Made by a program: the position numbers and the translations under genes. The notes beneath the pieces were generated by a model. It saw only the letters and a list, made by a program, of their open reading frames with translations, searched no databases and had not been told where the DNA came from. Source: Terebella lapidaria (lineage: Eukaryota > Annelida > Polychaeta > Terebellida > Terebellidae). Taken from it: DNA of 64,000 nucleotides. Every line of letters starts with the position of its first letter. The stretch's first letter is position 1. This document shows, one piece after another, positions 1 to 10,101 of this stretch. The DNA lies in assembly GCA_949152475.1 (NCBI GenBank), contig OX424567.1:18377402-18441401 (forward strand). Reading direction: 5' to 3'.

Positions 1-89
1 GTCTCAAATGAGTGAGATAACATGAACATCGACATGGTAGTATGACATGCAAACTCTGCAGTTATCTGTTGTATCATATTCAATTTCAG

Positions 90-371
90 GGCCTGAGCCA
101 CCATTTATTTTAAATGTCACACAAAGCCAAGCAGATCCCTTCAACAGTTTAGTGATGTATTGGATGACAAACAATAGGAACCATCATTCGGTTGTCTACT
201 ATGCCAGCCTAACACAAGACTCGGAACCATTGGCAGCTGTATCCGACCCGAACAAGCCTCACTTATTTTCCAATCTGGAAGATGGGGGAACTTACACTTT
301 ACACATATGGGCCGTAGCTGAGGATGGTACCACAAGAAGTAGGAGTGTCACAGCTGCTCCAGTGGCAACCC
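90..371 (+). CDS. Exon: fibronectin type III domain
   Basis: Acceptor after caatttcag, donor gtgagat at 372, phase 1 to phase 1. It encodes about 94 residues opening GPEPPFILNV and containing YTLHIWAVAEDG, the F/G-strand pattern of an FN3 domain. It is the first exon visible, so the gene starts upstream of the window. Confidence 0.75.
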
Positions 372-3300
372 GTGAGATGCTAGATATCTCTCATAATTAT
401 TCTTTGATCATGTTTACTCATCAAACACACTAACCTCTCACACTTTAAGACATTTTTCAAGTAATTTTATTTTGATAACCATTTTCTATATTTCCCAAGG
501 AGCGAGGAAATGCTCTGACGTCACATGTCTCAATGGTGGAAGGTGTGAGGAAGAATCTGAAGGTTTTCAGTGCAGATGTGCCGACAGATTTCAGGGTAGA
601 TTGTGCGAGATAGGTATGAGAAAGATTTTTTATTTCACCATCAATGCTGCAATAGCAGTTCAAGTCAAAGAGTAGACATTTCGTTGGAATTATATCTACA
701 GGCATATGTATCGAGTCTGAATTGGTGGCTCCCGCCGCTGCCTCGAGGGAGTGTGTGGGCTTTGGTCCGAATATGACCTGTTCCATTTCTTGTGACTTTG
801 GGTATCACTTCCCAGACTATGGAAGAAAAATGGTATTCACATGCGACAACGCAACTTGGGTTTCTGACGTTAGAACTCTCCGGGACTGTAAGAATCCTTT
901 TCAGTGGCAAATAATAACATATTTATGCACATATGTACGCAAACAATAGAACATATTTATGCACATTTCCGAGTACTACTGAGGAATGTGGTTTAGAGAT
1001 ATTTACAGGAATTCACTTGTGTGTGTACAGGTGTAAGCTACTGTGCGGGAGTCCAGTGTCAGTCTGGGGGCACTTGTGTTTTACGCTTGGATGATTCCAA
1101 ATGCCAGTGTACAGAGGGGTTTGCTGGCACATACTGTCAGACCAGTACGAACAATCTTTTCTCGGATTTCCCACCATAATCTACGTGTATCATTTCTAAA
1201 AGATAATTATTCGTGATGACTACCTTTTTTAAAGGTAAAAAAGACTACCAAATTGATATAAAACTGATTCAAAGTATTTTATACTAATCATCAATTGCAG
1301 AAATTATACGAGAACCCACAATAACAGATGTATCCCCGCTGTTCGGACCTCAGGCTGGTGGTACCCGGATCACGATTTCTGGGTCAGATTTCATCCAACC
1401 GACTGCCAATGTTCATGTGGGATCCTTAGAGTGTGAAACTATATTCTTGTTAGTATGAACGCCTGATGCAAACATTTTGAGTATTTTGGGCAATAAACCC
1501 AGACACTTTCATGAAATTCTCAATCCAGTTTGGTTGTTTTAAACGTGTTACTTTTGATGGTATATCTGAATATAAGTGTATTAGAATTAATCACATAAGA
1601 GACATTTGATCTTCAGATGATATTTTAAATTGTATGTTGTTTCTATTGACTTATTTACGATCAAACGTCAAACAGTATAATTGTTTCCTCAGTGATGAAA
1701 TATCCATCGTTTCTGTGAATCCTACCTCCAATCTCACTGGAGAGCTGCTGTCCATCTCCGTGACCTTTGCTGGCAGAACACGACAGGATACGGGGTGGTC
1801 TTTTCAATATAGGCCTAACCCAGAAATTTCACAGATCGAACCCCTGGAGACACTATTGATGTAGGTTGAAGTTTATTACACAGGGCCTTCAACAATAATT
1901 GTTCGTGCTTACGTATAGCATTTTTTTTTATTCAGAGAAAGACTTTGAACATGCATATGTTCCATACATGGGAACACCAAGGAACGTTTTGTTCGTCAAT
2001 TACATCTAAGTCTATCCCTTGTCAAGTTTCCCATTGTGTTAAAGTATGTTATTTCCACTCAGTAATAAATATATCAACATCAGTCGGTGTGGTTACACAC
2101 GTACAGCTCATTTTCAGGGACAACTGATCTGAAGCCAACTATGTTTTATGATTAACTAATATATAATGACGACCTATAAATGACTTTTCGTAATATATAC
2201 CGAGCCCGACCGACTATTCATTTCCAAAAACACACTGAACCAAAAATGAACACAACTAACCAAAAATCCAGTTGGATTCCATGAAATATATGTGTACGAC
2301 AAGTAATGATAAGTATAAAAAAATACCCAATCGCAAGTCGAAAGGCTTCAGAGCTGATGGTTTTGAATGTGTTGTTGATCCTACCTGTTAATCATATTAT
2401 CTGTACTTTAGTGGTGGTACAACATTGACCGTGACTGGTGACTTTCTGGACTCTGTGGCAACAGCTGTACTCGAGGTGACTGTTTTTGCAAGCTACAAAG
2501 TACGCTTTGCAAGCTACAAACTACGAGTTGGAAACGCTTACAACTCAACACAGGAGACATTCCACGAAGTAAATAATCGACCGAATGCGTGTTTTTATAT
2601 ACCCCATTATACATAACTTAAAACTGACACTTTCAATTTTAATTAAAGATAATGCACGTAGTAACTAACAGCTGTATGCTACACTGCCTCATTTTTTCGA
2701 TGTCATGCATGGGGTAGCAGAGATTAAAAAAAAACATGTAAAGGCTTCGTCTAAACTACGTATGTGTAACAACTACAGCCCAGTTATTGTTGGCTTCTTT
2801 TGTATAGTATAGTGCATTGAACATGCTGTTTGTTAGGATTGTGATCCTGGGAATAGAACCACTGTCATCTGCACAACACCGGCGATGGAGATCCCACAAG
2901 GCGAAATTTGGTAAGTTACCATTTCTACCTTTGTATTTTTACAGGATGATTTCATTTTGTGAGGCATAGTTGCTATATATTTTCTGATCTTTTGTTAAAT
3001 CATAACCATGCACAAAAAAGTATGAACACACACCATAGTTATGCTTGGGCATAACATACAGGTCATTATTGAAATAAATGATAGTGGCAATTATTATATA
3101 AACAGTAACAAAAAACACCATTTTTTGACATTAGAGCGTTGGGGGCGAAGCCCCCAACCCTCTACATGTCTATGTGCTGACTTTTTTATGGAGGTTTCAT
3201 GCCAACCTATCGACGCACGTTTTGGCATGTAAACGTTTAGATACCTACTTCAAATGAAGATTTTCTTCGTCCTTGACATAAAATCTCTTGAATTGATGGG

Positions 3301-5269
3301 AAACTTTGACTATTCCACAGATATGTCAGGCATGAATCAATGTGCTAGGTTTGAGAAAATTACGTAAAATGTTCAAATTATCTAAAAACGTCCCAAAATG
3401 GCGGAGCTGATGGAAATTGACGTTCCCAGAATGCAAAGCAAATTTTACCACAATCACGCGTATTTTGGAACACAATTTCTGTTCAGCAATTCGTGCATGC
3501 ATACATACATGTGGGCATCTGCGCGTGGACATTTTTGGCGTTATGAAGTGAACACAACGATTCGTCTGCGATGCCACGGCTACATTGACCGTAATTTGAC
3601 GTATTTTATAAAATAACAATTAAGCTGGTGTTCTGTGCTGGATTGCGAAGTCTTTTTATTCTTAACTGGTATTTTAATTTGCCCAGTAAAGGCATGTGTT
3701 AGGCTATATCTGATGATATCAGATGCAGATATTCCTAATAATTTCCAATGTTTTGAGGATATTTTAATGAGGTTCCATATCACTTTAGCAGGCGTAGGGC
3801 CTATCTGTTCCATTGATCGATTTTAAAATAAATGTTTACTTATTCGTGATATGAATGAAGTAGGCCATGTTCTTCATCCTAGTATAGGAAATGAATTGGA
3901 ATCATGTAAGGGATAAAATTATGGCTTCTTCTTTTTTTTTGGGGGGGGGGGGGGGGGGAGGGTAACGTTGTGTAAGATACATTCAGCTGTCGTGGTGCTG
4001 ATGATGTGCTCAAGCTCTAATGTCGTCTTCCGCAGTTTGCTGCATTTTCTTGTTTATTTTCAGGGAAAGATACGCAGAGGACGATAGGGTGAATTTTGTA
4101 GGCGAGGAACAAAGCCTTGAATTTTACATTGGGTTCAAGCTGGATGGGGTTGATGCATACAAGAACCTGAGTGCCAGGGAAGATTTACGTCCTTATTCCA
4201 AGCTTGATGTGTTTGGAAATCCCATCTTGGAATGTGAAGATACAAATATTTGGAAATTTGAGAAAAGCGAAGTGATTACAATTCAGGTATTTTAATAGTC
4301 TTGCTTTTTATAGATGAATGACATCGAATGAAGAAAATAAATCAAAATTGTATAACAATGCAAATAAAATAATATTGTTTGCCATGCAGCTTTTAAATTT
4401 CTGAAGATGTCAATGTTTCTAAATCAAGGGTGAGAAATTGAGACGAGGAGTGACAATCCACGACTACAAAGTCCAAGTTGGAGAAGGGCAGTGTGAAATC
4501 AAAGATCTACAGGACACATCCCTCATCCTGATGCCGCCACAGAGTCCACCTGAGAGAGGAGAGGCGGATAGCGGCAGCCAGTACAGGGTCCTGGTCAGTG
4601 GATAGAAATGCAGAATAAAAATCACGATAACACATGGCCTATGAGAATTTGTGTTATATTATGTATTCTCACATATTATTATGTGAGTTATATTATAATT
4701 GTAAATTTTGATCACTTCAGGTACACGTAGGTGCCAACCAGAAGTTGCAGTGTGGCAAAGTGGTGTACCCTGGACCTGACTTAGCTACAATATTGTCAAG
4801 TGTGTTCGTGGTGGTGATCATTGTAGTAGCTGTCACAGCTGGTGTTGTCTGCTGGTGGAAGAAACGTACATCATCAACAGATCAAGAAGGCGGTGATGTT
4901 AACACGGCAGTTGATGAAGAAGTGCATGACAAGCATGTTGATGTCATCGAAATTGGACCCGTTGAAATGGATGACGCAGATGAAGCTGACAGCAAAGGAC
5001 GCGAGCCAGCAACAGGAAATGCTGAAAATGAGTACACACGACCTAACGCTCGGCAGCGACGGTCTGACAAAAAAAGTTCTGTGCGCACAACGATCTACCC
5101 ACCACAAGGAAACAAACCAGACTACCTGGATCCTGGATCTAGCAGCGCACATGATAATCCAAATTTTGATGGTCCAGCGGAGAACATCAGAGTTCACCAA
5201 GACAAAATGAACAACAGTGTGAGACTCTCAACAAAGAAGATGAAGAGCCACACTATGTCAACTCTGTAG
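90..5269 (+). CDS. Plexin-like IPT/EGF/CCP/FN3 single-pass receptor, 3' part of gene (11 exons)
   Basis: The 3' part of a multi-exon gene; the 5' exons lie before the window. Eleven exons (90-371, 500-613, 702-887, 1031-1144, 1301-1448, 1693-1860, 2412-2475, 2837-2910, 4064-4286, 4429-4593, 4721-5269) all have AG/GT borders, and every junction phase agrees (1-1-1-1-1-2-2-0-2-0-0), giving about 694 codons and a stop. Domain order is FN3, EGF, CCP/sushi, EGF, at least three IPT/TIG-type segments, a transmembrane helix and a ~130-residue acidic and basic tail. The last IPT segments (GFKLDGV, VQVGEGQCEI, HVGANQKLQCG) read like the membrane-proximal part of plexins. The tail has no plexin RasGAP domain and no kinase. 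It probably acts as a cell-surface adhesion or guidance-type receptor; ligand and signalling are unknown. Exon structure is well supported; the family name is inference from motif resemblance. Confidence 0.8.
500..613 (+). CDS. Exon: EGF-like domain 1
   Basis: Phase 1-1 exon encoding one EGF repeat with six cysteines: CSDVTC, CLNGGRC, CRC and RLC. The acceptor is cccaag at 494-499 and the donor gtatgag at 614. A symmetric phase-1 exon is the usual form of a shuffled extracellular module. Confidence 0.8.
   Translation, partial: ERGNALTSHVSMVEGVRKNLKVFSADVPTDFRVDCAR
702..887 (+). CDS. Exon: CCP/sushi domain
   Basis: Phase 1-1 exon after tatatctacag, donor gtaagaat at 888. It encodes about 62 residues with the CCP pattern: an early Cys, NMTCSISCDFGYHF, VFTCDNATWV and a final DC. 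CCP repeats mediate protein contacts in complement and adhesion proteins. Confidence 0.7.
1031..1144 (+). CDS. Exon: EGF-like domain 2
   Basis: Phase 1-1 exon after tgtgtgtacag, donor gtacga at 1145. Six cysteines in EGF spacing, including QCQSGGTC and CQCTEGFAGTYC. Same length (114 bp) as the first EGF exon. Too short and too spliced to stand out as an open frame on its own. Confidence 0.75.
1301..1448 (+). CDS. Exon: IPT/TIG domain, first part
   Basis: Acceptor tcaattgcag, donor gttagt at 1449, phase 1 to 2. It encodes PTITDVSPLFGPQAGGTRIT followed by ISGSDF, the standard opening of an IPT/TIG (immunoglobulin-like, plexin, transcription factor) domain, ending near VGSLEC. Confidence 0.75.
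1693..1860 (+). CDS. Exon: IPT region with plexin-like linker
   Basis: Acceptor tttcctcag, donor gtaggt at 1861, phase 2-2. It encodes DEISIVSVNPTSNLTGE, then VTFAGRTRQDTGWSFQYRPN, leading into the next IPT domain. The F-Y-x-x-N-P element before an IPT repeat is typical of plexin-type proteins. Confidence 0.65.
2412..2475 (+). CDS. Exon: start of second IPT/TIG domain
   Basis: A 64-bp exon after ctgtactttag, donor gtgact at 2476, phase 2 to 0. It encodes GGTTLTVTGDFLDSVATAVL, a clear IPT beta-strand signature. Both phases fit the neighbouring exons. Confidence 0.65.
2837..2910 (+). CDS. Exon: end of second IPT/TIG domain
   Basis: A 74-bp exon after tttgttag, strong donor gtaagt at 2911, phase 0 to 2. 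It encodes DCDPGNRTTVICTTPAMEIP, the C-x-TP ending of an IPT domain. The 1.15-kb intron that follows holds a T-tract and G-tract at 3932-3958 but no recognised gene. Confidence 0.65.
4064..4286 (+). CDS. Exon: third IPT segment, plexin-like
   Basis: Acceptor tgtttattttcag, donor gtatttt at 4287, phase 2 to 0. It encodes about 74 residues including LEFYIGFKLDGVDAYKNLS and the element DVFGNPILEC. The GF-x-LDGV and NP-x-x-EC pattern resembles the IPT region nearest the membrane in plexins. Confidence 0.75.
4429..4593 (+). CDS. Exon: membrane-proximal IPT segment
   Basis: A 165-bp phase 0-0 exon, acceptor tctaaatcaag, donor gtcagt at 4594. It encodes GEKLRRGVTIHDYKVQVGEG, then QCEIKDLQDTSLILMPPQSP. 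This is the classic IPT layout of G-x-x-L, V-x-V-G-x-x-x-C and a PP-x-x-P end. Confidence 0.75.
4721..5269 (+). CDS. Terminal exon: transmembrane helix and cytoplasmic tail
   Basis: Acceptor atcacttcag, phase 0, open to a TAG at 5267-5269. After HVGANQKLQCGKVVYPGPD it encodes a ~22-residue hydrophobic helix beginning ATILSSVFVVVIIVV, a WWKKR stop-transfer motif, then about 130 residues rich in D/E and later in R/K/S. Tyrosine contexts include NEYTRP, TIYPP and PDYLD, possible phosphorylation or SH2 sites (inference). There is no GAP or kinase domain before the stop. Confidence 0.85.
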   Translation, partial: VHVGANQKLQCGKVVYPGPDLATILSSVFVVVIIVVAVTAGVVCWWKKRTSSTDQEGGDVNTAVDEEVHDKHVDVIEIGPVEMDDADEADSKGREPATGNAENEYTRPNARQRRSDKKSSVRTTIYPPQGNKPDYLDPGSSSAHDNPNFDGPAENIRVHQDKMNNSVRLSTKKMKSHTMSTL

Positions 5270-5829
5270 TCTTGCGAGGCATGCAGGGTACTGCGCGTAG
5301 TGGAGCAAGATGTCGTGATTCATTTGTATAGTCACTAATCAGATGGCAGTGTGCCTGTGATTCGGATATCACGTAAAATGGCGGTCCCATCTCTAAAAAT
5401 GTTGTAAAGGGATGTAAAAGACCCCTCTGAGAAAGGCATATACCCTGGCAGTGACCACCGTCAGAGGACTAAACTCCAAATTGTGAAGCGATTTGAAAAT
5501 GTGTGTAACGTTGATAAAGCGTTATATAAGAACCGGTTATTATTATTATTATTATTATTATTATAAAACTTTATCACAATGTACTTTGATGTGTTGTAAA
5601 ATACATTGCTATGTATCTATGTATCTATGTAAGTACTTGTTAACTTGACTGACTTTTGGGTATTCCCATGTATTATATTCGGAACTATATTATCACCTGT
5701 AATTATAACATTTAGCTGATAGCAAGGGGTTTTATTATTGGGCGCAACACTTTATCTATGAAAGACAATGTATTGTATTGAATTGTAAATAATGTGCAAT
5801 TTTTGTGTCATAGTCAGTGAATGAATAAA
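5270..5829 (+). other. 3' UTR and downstream region of the receptor gene
   Basis: Non-coding. It contains a retroposon-like tail (5430-5567) and a possible polyadenylation signal AATAAA at 5824-5829. The actual cleavage site cannot be fixed from sequence. Confidence 0.4.
5430..5567 (+). repeat. Retroposon-like 3' end with (TTA)n tail
   Basis: The sequence aaagcgttatataagaacc followed by (TTA)n at about 5538-5566 matches the look of the 3' ends of short and long interspersed elements in aquatic animals (gcgcTATATAA plus a trinucleotide tail). No 5' boundary was found. Confidence 0.4.
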
Positions 5830-7180
5830 AATAAGGTCAAAAGTCAATAAGGTCAAAGTCATGAGGATGTTCACCATATACAATTTCCTATATGTGCAAG
5901 CGAAATTTTAACCATTTTGTTCTGTGACCTTCGAAATGAGGTCAAAGGACAAATTCAGAATACTCGGCATAATGTCCACAGTTGATCCATAAATGTAAAG
6001 TCAATAATAAACGAGATATTAGCCATTTTGTGCTCTGACCTTGAAAAGGAGGTGAAAGGCCAAGTTCAAGGTCTTGAAAATATTCAGCATATATCATTCC
6101 CTATGTGCACAATTGATTCCTAAGCCATATAGTCGATAATGAATGAGATATTAGCCATTTCGTGCTCTGATCTAAAAGATGGATGTTGAGAGTCGAATCA
6201 AGGTCATCAGAATATTCGGCATGCATCATTTCCTATCTGTCCACAATTTATTACCAAGCTGTAAAGTCGTTAATTAATGAGATGTTAGCCATTGTGTGCT
6301 CTGACTTTGAAATGAAATCAAATGTCAGTTCAAGGTTATGAGAACTTTTATTCAGCATATACCATTTCCCATATGAGCTGTAAAGTCGATAATAAGCAAG
6401 ATATTAGCCATTTTGTGCTGTGACCTTGAATATGAGGTCAATGGTCAAGATCATCAAAATATTTGGCGAACATCACTTCCTATGAGTCCACAATTGATTC
6501 CCAAGCTACGAAGTCGATCATAAGTGAGACATTAGCCATTTTGTGCTCTGACTTTAGATAGATAGGTTATACGGACGTAACCCTGTAAGGGAACTTGCCT
6601 TACCACCATCCGACCAACTTTGTTCCGCGATATATTGGTGGCGCGTCGCCGCAGTGCAGCGCCTGGCATGTTTTTGTTCCCGTGTATGTATGTAGTGTAT
6701 GGTCGGGATTTTTTGGTGTACTGCATTGATGGGTATTTGTAGCGCGGCCCATGACAGAAACAGGTACGCCTAACGAACTAGGTTTCTGCCCCTTCACCAC
6801 CGCCGATACACCGAGTACACTTTGAAAATGAAATCAAAGTTCAGGTCAAGGTCATAAGAATATTCAACACATATCATTTCCTATATGTGCACAATTGATT
6901 CCTAAGCTGTAGAGTCGATAATAAGCGAGATGTCTATTTTGTGCTCTGATCTGAAATTAGGTCAAAGGTCGAATTCAAGGTCACCAAAATGTTCGGCATA
7001 AATCATTTTCTATATGTTCACAATTGATTCCTAAGCTTTAAATCGATAATAAGCGATATATTAGCCAGTCTGTGTTCTGACCTTGAGAATGAGGTCAAGT
7101 TCAAGGTCAAGAGAAAATCAGTACATATCATTGCCTATATGTGCACAATTGATTCTCAAGTTGTAAATCGATAACTAGAC
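5830..7180 (+). repeat. Degenerate ~127-bp tandem satellite rich in AGGTCA motifs
   Basis: About nine diverged units, each with the order AAGGTCA, ATTTCCTATATG, CAATTGATTCC, GTCGATAATAAGCGAGATAT and TTAGCCATTTTGTGCTCTGA. The spacing of the TTAGCCATT core is 105-140 bp. The array is broken by a 263-bp insertion at 6556-6818. More units lie at 8660-8800 (same strand) and 9500-9900 (opposite strand). Confidence 0.75.
6556..6818 (-). mobile_element. 263-bp insertion with 5-bp target duplication inside the satellite
   Basis: The segment is flanked by ACTTT at 6551-6555 and 6819-6823 and interrupts a satellite unit. Its left end is AGATAGATAGG, so read on the minus strand it ends in a short CTAT repeat, as SINE or LINE tails do. 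It is GC-richer than its surroundings. The family is not recognised. Confidence 0.5.
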
Positions 7181-7476
7181 GTCAAGGCCTGAAGATGCCT
7201 TGGGGCATTTCGTGTGAGTTCTATTCCTAACTAACATATACCTAAGAGACCGTGTCTAGAACCATGATGACTCAGAAACTGTCTGTAGTCAAAGTTTAAG
7301 TGACATACCCCGTCCTTAGGCATCTTTGCGTAGAATGTCCGTTCCGCTTTATGACACACTTTTCTGAGATATCGACAAAAATAAGGAATGCCGAATTAGC
7401 AGGAAAATTCAGGTAACACCCGTTTTTCTCTACAATACAACGTTTCTGAGATACTAGTATTGAATCGGAGAAAAAA

Positions 7477-8240
7477 CGCCGAAATTAATCTCCTTTTCGC
7501 TCTACGACGCACTGTTTCCGAAATACAGCCAAACAGGAAGTGCCCCAGGGGTCGTCTCAACCAAAGATACCCCCTAGACTAGTTTGTCTAGTGCGAGAAG
7601 ACCGGAATTAACCTCCGTTTCGCTCTACGACGCACCGTTTCAGAGATACGGTCAAACAGGAAGTGCCAAGTCGGCGAAAACAAATTCGACACCAGGCGTC
7701 GTCTCGACCCAAAATATCCCTAAGCCTAGTTTGTCTAGTGCTAAGAGGCCGAAATTGAGCTCCATTTCGCTCTACGACGCACCGTTTCCGAGATACGGTC
7801 AAACAGGAAGTGCCAAGTCGGCAAAAACAAATTCGACACCAGAGGTCGTCTCGACCCAAAATACCCCTAAGCCTAGTTTGTCTAGTGCCAGGAGGCCGAA
7901 ATTGAGCTCCGTTTCCCTCTACGACGCACCGTTCCCGAGATACGGTCAAACAGGAAGTGCCGATTCGGCAAAAACAAATTCGACACCAGGGGTCGTCTCT
8001 ACCCAAAAAACCCTTAGGCCTAGTATATCTAGTGCCAGGAGGCCGAAATTGAGCTCCGTTTCGCTCTACGATGCACCGTTTCTGAGATACGGCCAAACAG
8101 GAAGTGCCGAGTCGGCAAAAAAAAAATCGACGCTAGGGGTCGTTTCGACCCAAGATACCCCCTAGACTAGTTTGTCTAGTGCCAGGAGGCCGAAATGGAG
8201 CTCCGTTTCGCTCTACGATGCACCGTTTCCGAGATATGAA
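7477..8240. repeat. 147-bp tandem satellite
   Basis: The repeat start gtctagtg (or a one-base variant) recurs at 7586, 7733, 7880, 8027 and 8174, exactly 147 bp apart; a shorter diverged unit precedes it. Since 147 is 49 x 3, both strands keep long open frames (193 codons on +, 162 on -), with a 49-residue repeat on the + strand. Most likely non-coding satellite DNA. The substitutions between units are not obviously synonymous. Confidence 0.8.
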
Positions 8241-8565
8241 TGAAAGCCTCAAGGATGAATCAGCAAAAAATCTTCCAAGCTCTAGGTCAAAGGTCGTTCG
8301 ACGGATTGATCCTAAAATCAATTGGGTTCTTTCCTGGTGGTATATGAACTGCAGCCATTGCATGAATACTTTTTGAGTTATCGCTCGGAAACCAAGTCTC
8401 AAAATCATCCTTGATTTCATCCTCACGGACCTCACGGACCCCGGAGCCGCCTCCAAAACAATAGTGGTCTTCCATGTAATATTTCTGACCAGTGGTGTGA
8501 ATTTGGACAAGATCCGTTCAGGCGTTCCCGAGTTATTGATCGGAAACCAAAACGGCGGAAAGTAA

Positions 8566-8611
8566 AAAAAAAAAAAGAAGAACCCCCCCCCCCCCCCAAA
8601 AAAAAAAAAAA
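8566..8611 (+). repeat. Homopolymer cluster A-tract, C-tract, A-tract
   Basis: A run of about 12 A, then about 15 C at 8583-8597, then about 14 A. The length is prone to polymorphism and sequencing error. It explains the Gly/Phe/Lys runs in any frame read through here. Confidence 0.8.
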
Positions 8612-8659
8612 CAACAAACCCAGACAAAACCATAAGGGCATTTCGGGCCGAATTGCCCT

Positions 8660-9690
8660 AATAAGTGAAATATTAGACACTTTATGCTCTGACCTTGAAA
8701 ATGAGGTCAAGGGTCAAATTCAAGGTCATCAAAATGATCGGCATATAGCATTTCCTAAATGCCCACAATATATTCCTACTCTCTAATCTCAATATTAAGT
8801 GAGGTACTGGCAATAAATGTGTTCCATTATAAAGCATAGAAGAATTTAACATGGGAAAGTCCCATTTGGGACCTGTCGAAAAAATCAGGATGACCACCAC
8901 ACACAGACCGTCGATTCAAGGGCAACAAAAGTTGTACACATCACAGAGGTATATGACGATAGTTTTTTTAAATAAAAAATCTCAAAACTGAGATGGCCGT
9001 AAATGCGAAAATAAAAAAATACCTCCCTCTTGAAATATTTTTAGGCATTTTTGTGCAATATTTCAGAATAAATATCAACTGTAACTTTAAAGAAAAAAAA
9101 GTAGGCTTTTTTTGGTAACCTAAAAAGCCCAGATACCTGGAAGCCAACGACCTCCATCCACACCTTTGGTACAGTTTTCGACCACCATAACCCGAAACAT
9201 ACAGCTGCTTACCATGACTATAAAGCTAGCTGAATGTTTCAAGATGATGGTTCTAGTCTACTGGCGGGGTGTGTGTCGTAGAGTAGCACATGAACATGAT
9301 ATAACCATTCTCAGGGACTTAGTAGGATACTGATAAAAATGCTTTCTGCATGTCTCATATTAACGGCCAATTTCTGACTTTGGCGGCCATTTTCTCAAAA
9401 ACTGTTCAGACAGTTTTGAGCTTTTTATTTCAAAAGGTCTGCGTGTACCGGCCATTTTCATTTTCTCCAATGGTCCCAAATGGGACTTTCCCATGTTAAA
9501 TTCTCCTATGCTTCATAATGGGACACATTATGCCTAATATCTCACTTAATCTTGAGATTAGTGACTAAAAATCAATTGTGGACACATAGGAAATGATATA
9601 TGTTGATTATTGTCATGACCTTGAATTTGACCTTTGATCTCATTTCAAGGTCAGAGAACAAAATGGCTAATATCTCGCTTATTATCGACT
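8660..9690. repeat. Large imperfect palindrome (foldback-type structure)
   Basis: The left arm 8660-8873 and right arm 9472-9690 are inverted copies: catgggaaagtcccatttgg appears on + near 8851, and its reverse complement starts near 9473. The arms are made of satellite units of the 5830-7180 type. The 598-bp loop (8874-9471) shows no coding capacity. This is the build of a foldback element with subrepeat arms. Confidence 0.7.
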
Positions 9691-10101
9691 TTATAGCTTA
9701 GGAATCAATTGCGCACATATAGGAAATGATATAGTCTGAATATTCTGATGACATTGAATTTGACCATGGACCTCATTTTCAAGTTCTCACAGGACAACTT
9801 GGCTAATATCTTGTTTATTATAAAACTTAGGATTCTTTTGTGGACATACAGCAAATGATATATGCTGAATATTCTGATGACTTTTGATTTCAGTCCTTCC
9901 ATGTTGTGTTGATATTCAGTGTGTAGTTATGAACGTATGGACCTTTACGCTAAAACGGGACTTTTCCGTTGAAAACTCCACAATAAATGTCCTTTCCTGA
10001 GCGGTGGTGTGTATATTCTAATACTGCACTTAGAGTGTGCTATATATACGCATATGACAGGAGTAGGACAAGAGTGCAAATAAGAAAAGGAATACAACTT
10101 G
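9691..10101 (-). repeat. Satellite units on the opposite strand, then unique DNA
   Basis: 9691-9900 continues the AGGTCA satellite in inverted orientation (TGACCTTGAA and similar). The remaining ~200 bp before the tandem duplication hold nothing recognised. Confidence 0.5.

Noticed and set aside
7584..8165. 193-codon frame with four 49-residue repeats as a protein gene
   Set aside because: It is fully explained by a 147-bp satellite; the opposite strand is equally open, there is no signal, domain or splice context, and changes between units are not mainly synonymous.
8133..8633. 166-codon minus-strand frame rich in Phe and Gly
   Set aside because: It reads through homopolymer tracts and satellite; no conserved domain.
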